This document shows, one piece after another, positions 42,646 through 51,181 of a stretch of DNA of 64,000 bases (positions are counted from its first letter, which is position 1; the number at the start of each line of letters is the position of its first letter). The translations under genes were made by a program, and so were the position numbers. The notes under the pieces are model-generated. The model was given only the letters and a program-made list of their open reading frames with translations, did no database searches and was not told the DNA's origin. Source of the DNA: Brucella anthropi ATCC 49188 (GTDB taxonomy: Bacteria > Pseudomonadota > Alphaproteobacteria > Rhizobiales > Rhizobiaceae); assembly GCF_000017405.1 (NCBI RefSeq), contig NC_009670.1:1-64000 (forward strand), given 5' to 3'.

Positions 42646-43869
42646 TCAGAGAGCGCCAATTAGAACGCCACCTGCCGCGGCGGCGAGCACCACGATCCAG
42701 GGTACGATCTTCCACGTCATCAACAGCACGAAGCAGGTGAGTGCCAGGGCGAACTGGTATGGGCCGACGATGGCGCTGGTGAAGACCGGATCGTAGAGTG
42801 CCGCGCCAAGGATACCGACCACGGCAGCATTGGCGCCGCGCATCAGGGCTTGCGCGCTGTCGCGTTTGCGAAAGCTGTCCCAGAACGGAATGACGCCGAG
42901 CAGGATCAAAAAGCCCGGCAGGAAAACCGCAATCAGCGCAATGCTCGCGCCGATGAGGCCGTTGGGCTCCGGCCCCAACACGGTTCCGAGATAGGCCGCG
43001 AAGGTGAAGAGCGGCCCCGGAACAGCCTGCGCCGCCCCGTATCCGGCTAGGAACTGATCGTGGCTGACCCAGCCGCTTTTCACGACTTCTGTTTCGAGCA
43101 GCGGCAGCACGACATGGCCGCCGCCGAAGACCAGTGATCCCGCGCGGTAGAACGAGTCGAAGACGGCCAGCTCTTGTGAGGGTATGGCGGGGGCGAGGAT
43201 CGGCAGTCCGATCAGCAGGGCGAAGAACAAGACGAGCGAAACTGCTCCAAACGTCCGTGAGACGGGGAATTCGATGTGCCGGGTGATTGCTTTGTGATGA
43301 TTGCGGCAGAAGAGAAGGCCTGCCGCCGCGCCGGCGGCGATCGCCGCCACCTGGCCGAGTGCGCCCGCCACAAGCACGATGATCAGCACCGCGCCGAGAG
43401 CGATCGTGGCCCGTTCGCGGTCCGGGCAGAGGTTCCTTGCCATGCCCCAGACGGCCTGTGCCACGATGGCAACAGCAACGATCTTGAGACCGGTAATAAC
43501 GCCGCCGCCGACCGGGCCGCCAAATGCCGCAGCGCCATAGGCGAAGAGAACAAGTAGGAGCGCCGACGGCAGGGTAAAGGCTGCCCAGGCCGCAAGTGCA
43601 CCGAGCGGACCGCCGCGTAAGAGTCCCAGGGCAAAACCGACTTGGCTCGATGCCGGGCCGGGCAGGAACTGGCTGAGCGCCACGAGATCGGCATAGCCTT
43701 GCTCGTCGATCCATTTGCGCCGCGACACCAGTTCGTCGCGAAAGTACCCAAGATGCGCAATCGGCCCGCCGAAGGAGGTGAAACCGAGCTTGAGAAAGGT
43801 TGTGAAGACCTCCCCGGCCGAGCCTCTGACGGCGCTGCTTTCATCGTGGCTCGTTGTTGTATCCGTCAT
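42646..43869 (-). CDS. chrA: ChrA chromate transporter
   Basis: A 407-residue inner-membrane protein of the CHR family with two homologous halves. The N-terminal half has LGFTSFGGPIAHLGYFRDEL and LSQFLPGPASSQVGFALG; the C-terminal half has AGSLVFGGGHVVLPLLETEV and GYGAAQAVPGPLFTFAAYLG, the two FGGP/PGP signatures. About ten hydrophobic segments are visible. It is known to export chromate using the membrane gradient. Its start overlaps the stop of the PadR-type gene by 4 bases, so both are made from one transcript. It is transposon cargo. Confidence 0.95.
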   Translation of the reverse strand: MTDTTTSHDESSAVRGSAGEVFTTFLKLGFTSFGGPIAHLGYFRDELVSRRKWIDEQGYADLVALSQFLPGPASSQVGFALGLLRGGPLGALAAWAAFTLPSALLLVLFAYGAAAFGGPVGGGVITGLKIVAVAIVAQAVWGMARNLCPDRERATIALGAVLIIVLVAGALGQVAAIAAGAAAGLLFCRNHHKAITRHIEFPVSRTFGAVSLVLFFALLIGLPILAPAIPSQELAVFDSFYRAGSLVFGGGHVVLPLLETEVVKSGWVSHDQFLAGYGAAQAVPGPLFTFAAYLGTVLGPEPNGLIGASIALIAVFLPGFLILLGVIPFWDSFRKRDSAQALMRGANAAVVGILGAALYDPVFTSAIVGPYQFALALTCFVLLMTWKIVPWIVVLAAAAGGVLIGAL

Positions 43870-44222
43870 CGTTTCATTGCCTCTCCGGTAAATTCACGGA
43901 CGCGCTCCTTGGCCAAGGCGAGACCTTCGCGCCCTTTGTCGGTAATGGAATAGAGCTTGCGCACCGTGCGGCCGTCGCGCTCCTCGCGCGAGGTTAGGTA
44001 GCCGTCCCGCGTCATCTTGTGCAGCAGCGGATAGAGCGTACCGGCAGACAGGCGGTAGCCGTGGCTTGCCAGTTCATCGATCATCCACTGTCCGTAGATC
44101 TCATGCTCGGCTGCGTGATGAAGCACGTGCAGACGCACGAGGCCGGAGAGGAGATCATGGTGCTCCATCTTCAGCGAATGCCTTTTCCCAAGCGCATCGT
44201 TTTCCGATTGGCTCCCTGTCAT
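43866..44222 (-). CDS. PadR-family regulator
   Basis: A 118-residue winged-helix regulator: HDLLSGLVRLHVLHHAAEHE, IYGQWMIDELASHGYRLSAG, TLYPLLHKMTRDGYLTSREE and RKLYSITDKGREGLALAKER. The TLYPLLHKM helix is the PadR recognition signature. It forms an operon with chrA and is divergent from the permease gene at 44310, so it probably regulates both from the 87-base gap. A PadR regulator in place of the usual ChrB is a known arrangement for some chrA genes, I believe, but the inducer is not shown. Confidence 0.92.
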   Translation of the reverse strand: MTGSQSENDALGKRHSLKMEHHDLLSGLVRLHVLHHAAEHEIYGQWMIDELASHGYRLSAGTLYPLLHKMTRDGYLTSREERDGRTVRKLYSITDKGREGLALAKERVREFTGEAMKR

Positions 44223-44261
44223 GCCACCTGCCTTCTTGATTCGCGGAATGATCGGTTCATA

Positions 44262-44278
44262 CTATCCGTTTACGATAG
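44262..44278. promoter_or_regulatory. Possible PadR operator
   Basis: CTATC (44262-44266), 7-base spacer, GATAG (44274-44278) lies in the gap between the divergent PadR and permease genes. Confidence 0.4.
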
Positions 44279-44309
44279 CGAAAATCGATTGCAGGGAAAA
44301 GACAAAGAT

Positions 44310-45086
44310 ATGGAACTCATCCTGATCGGCCTTGTGGCGCTGCTGACCGCCGGTGTAACGCTCTTCTCCGGTTTCGGTCTTGGGACGATCCTGATGCCGG
44401 TCTTCGCGCTGTTCTTCCCGGTGCCCTTGGCGATCGCGGCGACCGCGGTCGTGCATTTCGCCAACAACATCTTCAAGTTCGGGTTGATGGCCAGGCAAGC
44501 CGATTGGCGGGTCGTGGCACGGTTCGGGGTGCCGGCCGCCCTCGCTGCCATCGTTGGAGCAAGTCTTCTCACCTGGTTCGACAGGATGCCGGCTCTCGCG
44601 AGCTACATGCTCGGTGGATCGGCCTATGAAATCACTGTCGTCAAGGCGGTCATCGGTGTGCTGATTGTCGCCTTCGCCCTGCTGGAACTATGGCCGCGCT
44701 TTCAGGCGCTTGCATTTCCGCCGCGCTGGTTGCCACGCGTGCTGTCAGGGTTCTTCGGCGGCCTGTCCGGCAATCAGGGGGCGTTACGTTCTGCCTTCCT
44801 CTTGAAGGCGGGCCTTACGAAGGAGGCTTTCGTCGCCACTGGTGTCGTCGCGGCGGTGATAGTCGATGCGGTACGGCTGGTCACTTACGGGACGAGTATC
44901 ATGGCGGATAACCTTGCCCGATCGCAGGAAATGCTCATGCCGGTAGTCATCGGCACGATCTGCGCGTTCGCCGGTTCGTTCGTAGGCAAGCGTGTCCTGC
45001 AGAAGATCACGTTGCGGACCGTGCAGCTTATCGTGGCTGTGGCCATGTTGGTGATTGGGGCCGGACTTGTGTCGGGTCTGATCTAA
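44310..45086 (+). CDS. TauE/SafE-family (TSUP) permease
   Basis: A 258-residue membrane protein from ATG 44310. It has about eight hydrophobic segments and the family features LTAGVTLFSGFGLGTILMPV and LPRVLSGFFGGLSGNQGALR, which repeat in the two halves. TSUP proteins export sulfite or other organic and sulfur anions. In chromium or arsenic gene sets such permeases are common passengers; the substrate is unknown here. It is divergent from the PadR-chrA operon. Confidence 0.88.
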   Translation: MELILIGLVALLTAGVTLFSGFGLGTILMPVFALFFPVPLAIAATAVVHFANNIFKFGLMARQADWRVVARFGVPAALAAIVGASLLTWFDRMPALASYMLGGSAYEITVVKAVIGVLIVAFALLELWPRFQALAFPPRWLPRVLSGFFGGLSGNQGALRSAFLLKAGLTKEAFVATGVVAAVIVDAVRLVTYGTSIMADNLARSQEMLMPVVIGTICAFAGSFVGKRVLQKITLRTVQLIVAVAMLVIGAGLVSGLI

Positions 45087-45203
45087 AAACACCAGCATAC
45101 TCGCGCGGGACGCGGGCAATGGATTGATCGGCGTCAAGGCGACCGGCGCTTTGGTCCGCACGAGATCACGGTGGTCAAAGCCGTGGTCAGACTCGAAAGC
45201 TTC

Positions 45204-45242
45204 ATATAGCTGTCATCGAACAGCTATATCGAATTCCGATAT
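45204..45242. promoter_or_regulatory. Inverted repeats upstream of phosphatase-like gene
   Basis: ATATAGCTGT (45204-45213) / ACAGCTATAT (45220-45229) is a perfect 10-bp dyad with 6-base spacer, followed by ATATCG-AATTC-CGATAT. Dyads of this sort upstream of arsenic-type genes bind ArsR-like repressors, but no such regulator gene is present here. Confidence 0.55.
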
Positions 45243-45262
45243 CGGTATCCGAGGGAGATGAG

Positions 45263-45766
45263 ATGCGGGACGGTATTTATCGTGTGCTTTTTCTTTCACG
45301 CCGCAATTCCGCGCGCAGTGTGATGGCACAGGCAATCTTGAACAAGATTGGCAAGGGCAGGTTCGAAGCCGTCAGCGCCGCTGTCGATCCCGCACCCGCA
45401 ATCGAACCTGTTGTTCTGGATTTGCTGCGGAGCGCGGAGTATCCGGTGGAGGACATGAAGCCTCAGCACTTTGAAGCATTCGGAGCGTCTGGGGCGACGG
45501 AGCTCGATTTCGTCTTTACGCTGAGTGACACCGCTGCAGGCGAGCCTCTCCCCGAATGGCCCGGTCTTCCGGTCACGGCCCACTGGCGCTGCCCGGACCC
45601 GACCCTGGTCAAGGGTGAGGCGTGGGAGCGCAAGCGGGCGTTCACGGAGGTTCTTGCAGGACTGGAGCGTCGGCTGGGCATCTTCATCAATCTGCCGTTC
45701 GCCTCGCTGGACCGCATGAGCCTGCAGAACCGGATCCAAGATATCGGTGAAGCACGAGAGCCCTAG
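45263..45766 (+). CDS. Low-molecular-weight phosphatase/ArsC-like protein lacking the catalytic cysteine
   Basis: A 167-residue protein of the LMW tyrosine-phosphatase/thioredoxin-type arsenate reductase fold: RVLFLSRRNSARSVMAQAIL, then GRFEAVSAAVDPAPAIEPVV, LDFVFTLSDTAAGEPLPEWP and HWRCPDPTLVKGEAW. The P-loop is normally CxxNSAR with a nucleophilic cysteine; here that position is serine (codon TCA), so phosphatase or arsenate reductase activity is not expected by the usual mechanism. The C-terminal WRCPDP aspartate region is intact. It may be a binding or regulatory pseudo-enzyme, or a recently damaged copy. Confidence 0.8.
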   Translation: MRDGIYRVLFLSRRNSARSVMAQAILNKIGKGRFEAVSAAVDPAPAIEPVVLDLLRSAEYPVEDMKPQHFEAFGASGATELDFVFTLSDTAAGEPLPEWPGLPVTAHWRCPDPTLVKGEAWERKRAFTEVLAGLERRLGIFINLPFASLDRMSLQNRIQDIGEAREP

Positions 45767-45811
45767 GCTCAGCAATCGGCCCTCACCTGAGGGCACAGCG
45801 TTGCATCGGCT

Positions 45812-46387
45812 CTAAGTGCTTCGACTAACACCCAGTCGGCGCATTTCCCGATAGACTGTCGACCGCCCAAGGCCGAGCTGCTTTGCCGCTTCGGCGGGAG
45901 ATATGCTGGCTGCGATCAGTTTCATCGCCGCATCGACCTTTTTCATGTCGAGCGGCTGGCGCCCCGGCTTCTTTCCTTTCGCTCGCGCGGCGGCGATGCC
46001 GTCCTTTGTGCGCTCCGAGATCAACCTGCGCTCGAAATGGGCGATGGCGCCGAAGACATGGAAGATCAGCTCGCCGGCAGCCGAGGAGGTGTCGATCTTT
46101 TCCTCGAGGCTGAGAAGGTCGATCTTGCGCTCCCGCAGCATCTTCACGGTTTCCAGCAATTCCGCCAATGACCGTCCGAGCCGGTCGAGCCGCACGACCG
46201 CGAGCGTGTCGCCAGCACGGGCATAGGCAAGCAGTTCGGCCAGGCCCGGCCGGTCCATGTTCTTTCCGGATTGGACGTCGCTGAAAACCTTTATGGCACC
46301 GGCCTGCTCAAGGCGCATTGCCTGGCCGGCGACATCCTGATCACCAGTCGAGACGCGCGCATAACCGAGAATTGCCCCCATATTCAT
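45812..46387 (-). CDS. tnpR: Tn3-type serine resolvase
   Basis: A 191-residue serine recombinase: AILGYARVSTGDQDVAGQAM with the catalytic serine in RVSTGDQD, VRLDRLGRSLAELLETVKML, and FHVFGAIAHFERRLISERTK with the C-terminal HTH (AEAAKQLGLGRSTVYREMRR). It resolves cointegrates at the res site lying between it and the divergent transposase (46388-46524). Length typical. The start is taken at the ATG 46387; a second ATG two codons later is equally possible. Confidence 0.95.
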   Translation of the reverse strand: MNMGAILGYARVSTGDQDVAGQAMRLEQAGAIKVFSDVQSGKNMDRPGLAELLAYARAGDTLAVVRLDRLGRSLAELLETVKMLRERKIDLLSLEEKIDTSSAAGELIFHVFGAIAHFERRLISERTKDGIAAARAKGKKPGRQPLDMKKVDAAMKLIAASISPAEAAKQLGLGRSTVYREMRRLGVSRST

Positions 46388-46524
46388 GTCTCCGAAACGT
46401 CCGTTCTGTGGACAACCGAAGCTGCGTGTGTCGGAATACTGTGATTCCGTCCACAGAATATGTCTCTTTATTCCGAACTGTCCATGAATTTTCGAGTCCT
46501 TTTAGGGACGGCGGAAGGAGCACC
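46388..46524. other. Candidate res site between resolvase and transposase
   Basis: The 137-base gap holds TTCTGTGGAC (46404-46413) and its complement GTCCACAGAA (46449-46458), plus further imperfect repeats around TCGGAATACTGTGATTCCG (46431-46449). Tn3 elements place res, with two or three resolvase-binding dyads and both promoters, in exactly this gap. Confidence 0.65.
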
Positions 46525-49491
46525 ATGCGCAAGCACGAACTGCTGAACGAAGCCGAGCGGGAACAGTTGCTGGGTTTTCCGACGAGCCGAGACGATCTTG
46601 CCCGACTTTACACCTTCGAACCGCACGACCTCGACCTGATCCGGCTTCGCCGAGAGAATCGCAACCGTCTCGGTGTTGCTGTTCAACTTGCGCTGTTTCG
46701 CCATCCCGGCATGACATTGGCACAAATTCTTCAACGCAGCGCCGGGCTTTCCGAAGAACTCGTGTCCTTCATTGCCGAGCAGCTCGACCTGCCGGAAACT
46801 GCCTTCGCCGCATATGCCGTCCGCGACCAGACAATGACCGATCATGCCCGCGAGCTCGCCTCGGCACTCGGCCTTCGAGGCGCAAGCCGGACCGATATCC
46901 CCTTCATGATCGAGGCGGCCGCCAAAGCTGCCTGGGGAACGGACAAGGGTGTCGTGATCGCCGCCGGTATCATTGACGCGCTGCGCCAGGCCAAGATTCT
47001 TCTGCCTGCTACCTCGACCATAGAGCGCGCTGGCATTGCCGGCCGGGCGCGTGCCAGAAAACAGGCGGCTCATGCGCTCCTGTCCGGTCTTCGGCCGGCT
47101 CAACTGGACGCGCTCGATGCGCTTCTGGCTGCAGATTCGACCGGCGCTATGCCGCTCACCTGGCTCAAGACGATCCCGGTGGCTGCAAAGCCCGATCACG
47201 TTCGAGGCATTCTCGATCGTCTGGGCGTGGTGCGGAGGATCGGCATCCCGCCGAAATTAAGCGCCGCCATCCACCCCGCCCGCTACCGGCAGTTCGTGCG
47301 TGAGGGGCGCGTGTCCCCCGCCTATATGATCGAGCGTTACACGACGTCGCGCCGGCGGGCGACGCTCGTTGCATTTCTGATCGACCTCGAAGAGCGGCTT
47401 ACCGACGCGGCCATCGAAATGGCAGACAAGCTGATCGGCGGTGCGTTCAGCCGTGCCCAGAACAAGCAGGCCCGCCGCTATGGGGCGACCGCGAAAGACG
47501 TCGCCCGGCTGATGCGACTGTTTCGCGGTACGATCGACGCTCTTGCCGGTGCTATCGACAACCACTCGGACCCGGTCGAGGCAATTGACGAAACTGTCGG
47601 CTGGATCAATCTGCTCAAAGCCAGACATGAGATTGCCGAGCTCGCCGAAACTGCCGATGTCGATCCCCTCACGGTGGCCGTGGACCGCTATGCGACATTG
47701 CGGAAGTTTGCTCCGGCGCTGATCGAAGTTCTCGAATTCAAGGCCAACCGAGGAAGCACGCGAACGATAGCCGGCGTTCAAAAGCTTCGCGAACTCAACA
47801 GGTCGGGCAGGCGCGATGTGCCGCCGGATGCGCCGATGCCGTTCAAGGAGGAATGGCGGAAGCTGGTGATCGAGCCGGATGGCAAGATCAATCGTCGGCT
47901 CTACGAAACGGCTATGCTGGCGCACTTGCGCAACAAGTTACGTTCCGGGGACGTCTGGGTTGAGCGGTCGTCAGCCTATCGCCGCTTCGACAGTTACCTT
48001 CTGCCGGAACCGGCCGCCGCTCCAATCGTCGCCGAACTCGGATTGCCGACCGCCGCCGACACATGGCTCGAAAAGCGCGGCCGGGAACTGGACTGGCGGC
48101 TGAAGAAATTCGCGCAGCGCCTCAAACGCAACCAGCTTGAAGGCGTCCGCTTTGCCGAAGATCGGTTGCAGGTCTCACCCGTCAAGACCGCAGTTCCCGA
48201 CGAAGCCGAAGCACTCGCCGATCGCCTGGACGCAATGATGCCGCGCATCCGCATCACCGAACTGCTGCATGAAGTGGCGCGCGAGACCGGATTCATGGCG
48301 GCCTTCACCAATCTGCGCACCGGCGAAAACTGTCCGAACGAGAGCGCGCTGCTGGCCGCAATTCTGGCCGATGCGACCAATCTCGGGCTCTCCCGCATGG
48401 CGGCCGCCAGCCACGGCGTCACCCGAGACCAGCTCATCTGGACACAAGACGCCTACATTCGTGAGGATACCTACCGGGAAGCGCTCGCTACCATCATCAA
48501 TGCTCAACACCGCCTGCCTATCGCTTGGGTCTGGGGTGACGGAACCACGTCAAGTTCTGACGGGCAGTTCTTTCGTGGCGGCAAACGTGGCACGGCAGGA
48601 GGAGACATCAACGCCCGCTACGGCGTCGATCCGGGCTTCAGCTTCTACACCCACGTCTCCAATCAACACGGCCCTTTCCACATCAAGGTTCTCTCGGCGG
48701 CGACGCACGAGGCGCCCTATGTGCTCGACGGGCTACTTCACCACGGCACCAATCTCTCGATTGCGGAGCATTATACCGACACTGGCGGCGCGACCGATCA
48801 TGTGTTCGCGCTCTGCGCCATGCTTGGGTTCCGTTTCTGCCCGCGGCTACGCGACTTCCCGGATCGCCGACTGATCCCGATCGAGCATCCCGCGGGCTAT
48901 CCCGAAATCGCGCCGCTCCTCGGCAAACGCATCCGCACCGATGTCATCCGCGAACATTGGGATGACGTGATGCGTCTGGTCGCTTCGCTCAAGACCGGCC
49001 ATGTCGCGCCATCGGTGATGTTGCGGAAGCTCTCGGCCTATGAGCGTCAGAACAAGCTGGACATAGCGCTTCAGGAGATCGGCAAAATCGAGCGAACCCT
49101 GTTCATGCTCGACTGGCTGGAAAGTCCGGGGCTGCGACGTAGATGCCACGCCGGTCTCAACAAGGGCGAGCAGCGCCATGCCCTCGCGCAAGCGATCTAC
49201 ACCTTCCGACAGGGACGCATCATCGACCGCAGTCACGAGGCCCAACAGTACCGGGCCTCCGGCTTGAACCTCGTCATTGCGGCGATCGTCTATTGGAATT
49301 CCACCTATATGCGTGACGCCATTGAGCATCTGCGCTCGCAGGGGGAAGCTGTTTCCGACAATCTCCTGGCTCATACCTCCCCGGTCGGGTGGGAGCACAT
49401 CGCCTTTTCCGGTGACTTCCTCTGGGATCGCGCCGCAAAGACGACCGGCCGGAAACCGCTCAACTTATCTACAAAACAGCGAGTGGCGTGA
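46525..49491 (+). CDS. tnpA: Tn3-family transposase
   Basis: A 988-residue DDE transposase from ATG 46525, preceded by GGAAGGAG. N-terminal DUF4158-type domain: LLNEAEREQLLGFPTSRDDL and LARLYTFEPHDLDLIRLRR. The catalytic part includes PIAWVWGDGTTSSSDGQFFR (first aspartate), HAPYVLDG-type LSAATHEAPYVLDGLLHH, HYTDTGGATDHVFALCAMLG (second aspartate) and EQRHALAQAIYTFRQGRI with YRASGLNLVIAAIVYWNSTY. Full length with no frameshift, so the transposon is probably active. It stops 4 bases before the right inverted repeat. Confidence 0.96.
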   Translation: MRKHELLNEAEREQLLGFPTSRDDLARLYTFEPHDLDLIRLRRENRNRLGVAVQLALFRHPGMTLAQILQRSAGLSEELVSFIAEQLDLPETAFAAYAVRDQTMTDHARELASALGLRGASRTDIPFMIEAAAKAAWGTDKGVVIAAGIIDALRQAKILLPATSTIERAGIAGRARARKQAAHALLSGLRPAQLDALDALLAADSTGAMPLTWLKTIPVAAKPDHVRGILDRLGVVRRIGIPPKLSAAIHPARYRQFVREGRVSPAYMIERYTTSRRRATLVAFLIDLEERLTDAAIEMADKLIGGAFSRAQNKQARRYGATAKDVARLMRLFRGTIDALAGAIDNHSDPVEAIDETVGWINLLKARHEIAELAETADVDPLTVAVDRYATLRKFAPALIEVLEFKANRGSTRTIAGVQKLRELNRSGRRDVPPDAPMPFKEEWRKLVIEPDGKINRRLYETAMLAHLRNKLRSGDVWVERSSAYRRFDSYLLPEPAAAPIVAELGLPTAADTWLEKRGRELDWRLKKFAQRLKRNQLEGVRFAEDRLQVSPVKTAVPDEAEALADRLDAMMPRIRITELLHEVARETGFMAAFTNLRTGENCPNESALLAAILADATNLGLSRMAAASHGVTRDQLIWTQDAYIREDTYREALATIINAQHRLPIAWVWGDGTTSSSDGQFFRGGKRGTAGGDINARYGVDPGFSFYTHVSNQHGPFHIKVLSAATHEAPYVLDGLLHHGTNLSIAEHYTDTGGATDHVFALCAMLGFRFCPRLRDFPDRRLIPIEHPAGYPEIAPLLGKRIRTDVIREHWDDVMRLVASLKTGHVAPSVMLRKLSAYERQNKLDIALQEIGKIERTLFMLDWLESPGLRRRCHAGLNKGEQRHALAQAIYTFRQGRIIDRSHEAQQYRASGLNLVIAAIVYWNSTYMRDAIEHLRSQGEAVSDNLLAHTSPVGWEHIAFSGDFLWDRAAKTTGRKPLNLSTKQRVA

Positions 49492-49540
49492 CCGCGTTCC
49501 ACCTTAACGTTGTTTAGCGGGAAACCAACGCTATGCCCTC

Positions 49541-49738
49541 TTATATGTGACGAAGATGCCACGATAAGCCAGCATGTCTTCAACCATGCGAAAGCTTAGC
49601 GGAAAGCGGAAATACAACCACACCGCCTCTGCAATAATCTCAGATGGATAACGATGGCGGCGGTAAAGCGAAGAACGAGGTTCGGTCATCACCCGTTATC
49701 GCAACTGATGTTTACACTTAGGTTAAGGTAACAGTGCC
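49541..49738 (-). pseudogene. Truncated IS6-family element (transposase N-terminus)
   Basis: On the reverse strand from ATG 49689: MTEPRSSLYRRHRYPSEIIA, EAVWLYFRFPLSFRMVEDML, AYRGIFVTY, the conserved N-terminus of IS6/IS26-type transposases. After about 50 residues it runs into the Tn3 inverted repeat and stops. The outer end resembles an IS6 terminal repeat (GGCACTGTTACC, reverse strand, at about 49727-49738). The rest of the element is not on the other side of the transposon. Confidence 0.85.
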
Positions 49739-49746
49739 CGCTGCCG

Positions 49747-49833
49747 TTATTCACGGTTTTTCTCTACCCAAATCATAAAGCCGATCAAGGCGAGTAGCGC
49801 CACCACTATCGTTCCGATAAACCACCAGCTCAT
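49747..49833 (-). CDS. 28-residue single-helix membrane protein
   Basis: A short gene from ATG 49833, with AGGAGG seven bases upstream on the reverse strand. The product MSWWFIGTIVVALLALIGFM ends IWVEKNRE: one transmembrane helix with a short charged cytoplasmic-type tail. A longer in-frame start at 49938 adds unconvincing sequence. The pattern GT-V----LIGF-IW-E is shared with the peptide at 58722-58814, which also has a good ribosome site, so these look like paralogous small membrane proteins. Function unknown. Confidence 0.65.
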   Translation of the reverse strand: MSWWFIGTIVVALLALIGFMIWVEKNRE

Positions 49834-50110
49834 TCTTTCTCCTCCTGAAAACATAACTCTTATTGCGCGAGAAAGTTCACGCAGCACGGATAAATAGAAA
49901 CTCCCGATCAGTAGTGCACACTGACCGGTCCTATTCACCGCAATCGAGTCACGATTCCATCAGCATTGAACGGATTAAAAGGTATCACCTGATCAGAAAA
50001 TATTGCCCTACACTAGGGGGTATGTAGCTAATGCCCTCGCCTGCTGTCCCAGAAATGCACCGATAGGACTCAAACAAGCGCCATGAGGATTGTCGACCGT
50101 ACTCAGAAAT

Positions 50111-50141
50111 AGCCCCTCCACTGCTTCCGCGTGAAGGGGCT
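50111..50141 (-). terminator. Terminator of the PhnA-like gene
   Basis: On the reverse strand AGCCCCT (50141-50135) pairs with AGGGGCT (50117-50111) and is followed by ATTTCTG, 21 bases after the stop of the gene at 50162. Confidence 0.7.
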
Positions 50142-50161
50142 CGTCATGGACATTGATGAAA

Positions 50162-50785
50162 CTACCTACGGTAGGCTAAGCCGCTCCAAATTCGGCCTTC
50201 GTCTCGGTGACGACCACCATGCACTGCTCCGATATAGGCGGCCACTGCGGCAACTAAGGCTGAAGCAGCCAAAAGGAAGGCGCTCAGAATGCCAGCTATT
50301 TTGGTCTTCTCAGCAGTCTCCAATGCTTGTGCTTTTGCTTCCTCAAGCGCCTTGCTGGCTTGTTCTTTTGCCTCATCAATCTGCTTTCGCGCTTCATCGA
50401 GCTTCCTCTGCGCTTCCGTTCTCACGGTCTGGACCCGCTCGATTGTCTGATTGACGCGATTTTGGGCGTCGGTCTCACTCATTCCCGTTTGAGCCGTAAC
50501 CTGACGGACGAGCCAAGCTTTATCTTCGTCGGTTATCTGGCCTGTCGAGAGCAGGTTGGAGAAAATGCTGCCTGCCTGTCGGGTGAAATCAGCAGCATTT
50601 TGACCCTCCCCACTAGAAGCGGGTGCTCTATCATTTCGCAGCAACGTATCTGTAAAATAGTCGACGGGATTGACCTTCAATCCCTGGGGAAGCATTTGCT
50701 CAATGGAGGGTGCTGCTGCTTGCCCAGTGCCTTGGATAATGCCGCGAGCCGCACTGCCAGCCCCAGATATTAGTCCTCCGGCCAA
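50162..50785 (-). CDS. PhnA-like membrane-anchored coiled-coil protein, possibly 5'-truncated
   Basis: About 207 residues from a TTG at 50785 preceded by AAGGAG. There is no ATG in this frame before an upstream stop. The N-terminal half is glycine-rich (GLISGAGSAARGIIQGTG), then GQITDEDKAWLVRQVTAQTG and MSETDAQNRVNQTIERVQTV, a long coiled coil (ARKQIDEAKEQASKALEEAK), and a C-terminal transmembrane helix (AGILSAFLLAASALVAAVAA) ending GAVHGGRHRDEGRIW. This matches the C-terminal half of rhizobial PhnA-like proteins, whose N-terminal membrane half is missing. It may be a shortened functional form or a truncated gene. Confidence 0.6.
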   Translation of the reverse strand: MAGGLISGAGSAARGIIQGTGQAAAPSIEQMLPQGLKVNPVDYFTDTLLRNDRAPASSGEGQNAADFTRQAGSIFSNLLSTGQITDEDKAWLVRQVTAQTGMSETDAQNRVNQTIERVQTVRTEAQRKLDEARKQIDEAKEQASKALEEAKAQALETAEKTKIAGILSAFLLAASALVAAVAAYIGAVHGGRHRDEGRIWSGLAYRR

Positions 50786-51181
50786 TTGGCCAGCTCCTTG
50801 CGCCGTTCCTCCAATGACGGTTCCCCTGAGGTCGCATCCCTTCTCTGATCGAGACCTGTAAAGTCAACGACATCGCTCGCCTTACCTTTCTCAAGGCTAG
50901 ACTAACCACTATCATAAGGGGCATTCCCAAAGTCGACGACCTGTTTCCATGGAACGTCAAGCAAGGACAGCTGCGCTCAGCACCGAACGCTTACTGTGAT
51001 CGCACGTAGATCGGTTCAAATGTGAAGGTCAAGATCGAGCGATATGATTTTCTGGCAACCACTCTCCTGTGAATTAAAACACCGCGGGAAGCGCTGATGG
51101 TCCCTCTTTAAAAAACTTTTTTGGAACTTATGTCGCCAGCGGGAGTTTCATGTCTGTTACTTAATTCACTGGAGAAATACA
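50786..51181. other. Divergent spacer with promoter-like sites
   Basis: About 400 bases between divergent genes. The only signal I can name is the EcfG-like promoter at 51123-51148 facing the PepSY-like gene. A reverse-strand frame over 50780-50880 reads like protein (SDVVDFTGLDQRRDATSGEP) but has no start codon. Confidence 0.4.
51123..51148 (+). promoter_or_regulatory. EcfG-like general-stress promoter
   Basis: GGAAC (51123-51127), 17 bases, then GTTT (51145-51148), close to the alphaproteobacterial EcfG pattern GGAAC-N16/17-CGTT, 33 bases before ATG 51182. The first base of the -10 box is not visible as C. Confidence 0.45.

Larger units (their letters stand above)
42531..49540. mobile_element. 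Tn3-family transposon with chromate-related cargo
   Basis: Terminal inverted repeats of 45 bases with 43 identical positions lie at 42531-42575 and 49496-49540, starting GAGGGCATAGCGTTGGTTTC on each end. The four bases outside (ATAA / TTAT) are also complementary. Inside, in order: chromate transporter, PadR regulator, TauE/SafE permease, phosphatase-like protein, resolvase, transposase, about 7.0 kb in all. No 5-bp direct target duplication is seen (AATAA left, TTATA right), and the right end cuts an IS6-family element whose missing part is not found at the left end. Confidence 0.9.

Noticed and set aside
42554..43714. 386-codon reverse-strand frame over chrA
   Set aside because: Out-of-frame shadow of the chromate transporter; Arg/Gly/Pro-rich, no membrane segments.
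42531..49540. 5-bp target duplication for the Tn3-family transposon
   Set aside because: Bases beside the two ends (AATAA and TTATA) are not direct repeats; the shared ATAA is an extension of the inverted repeats.
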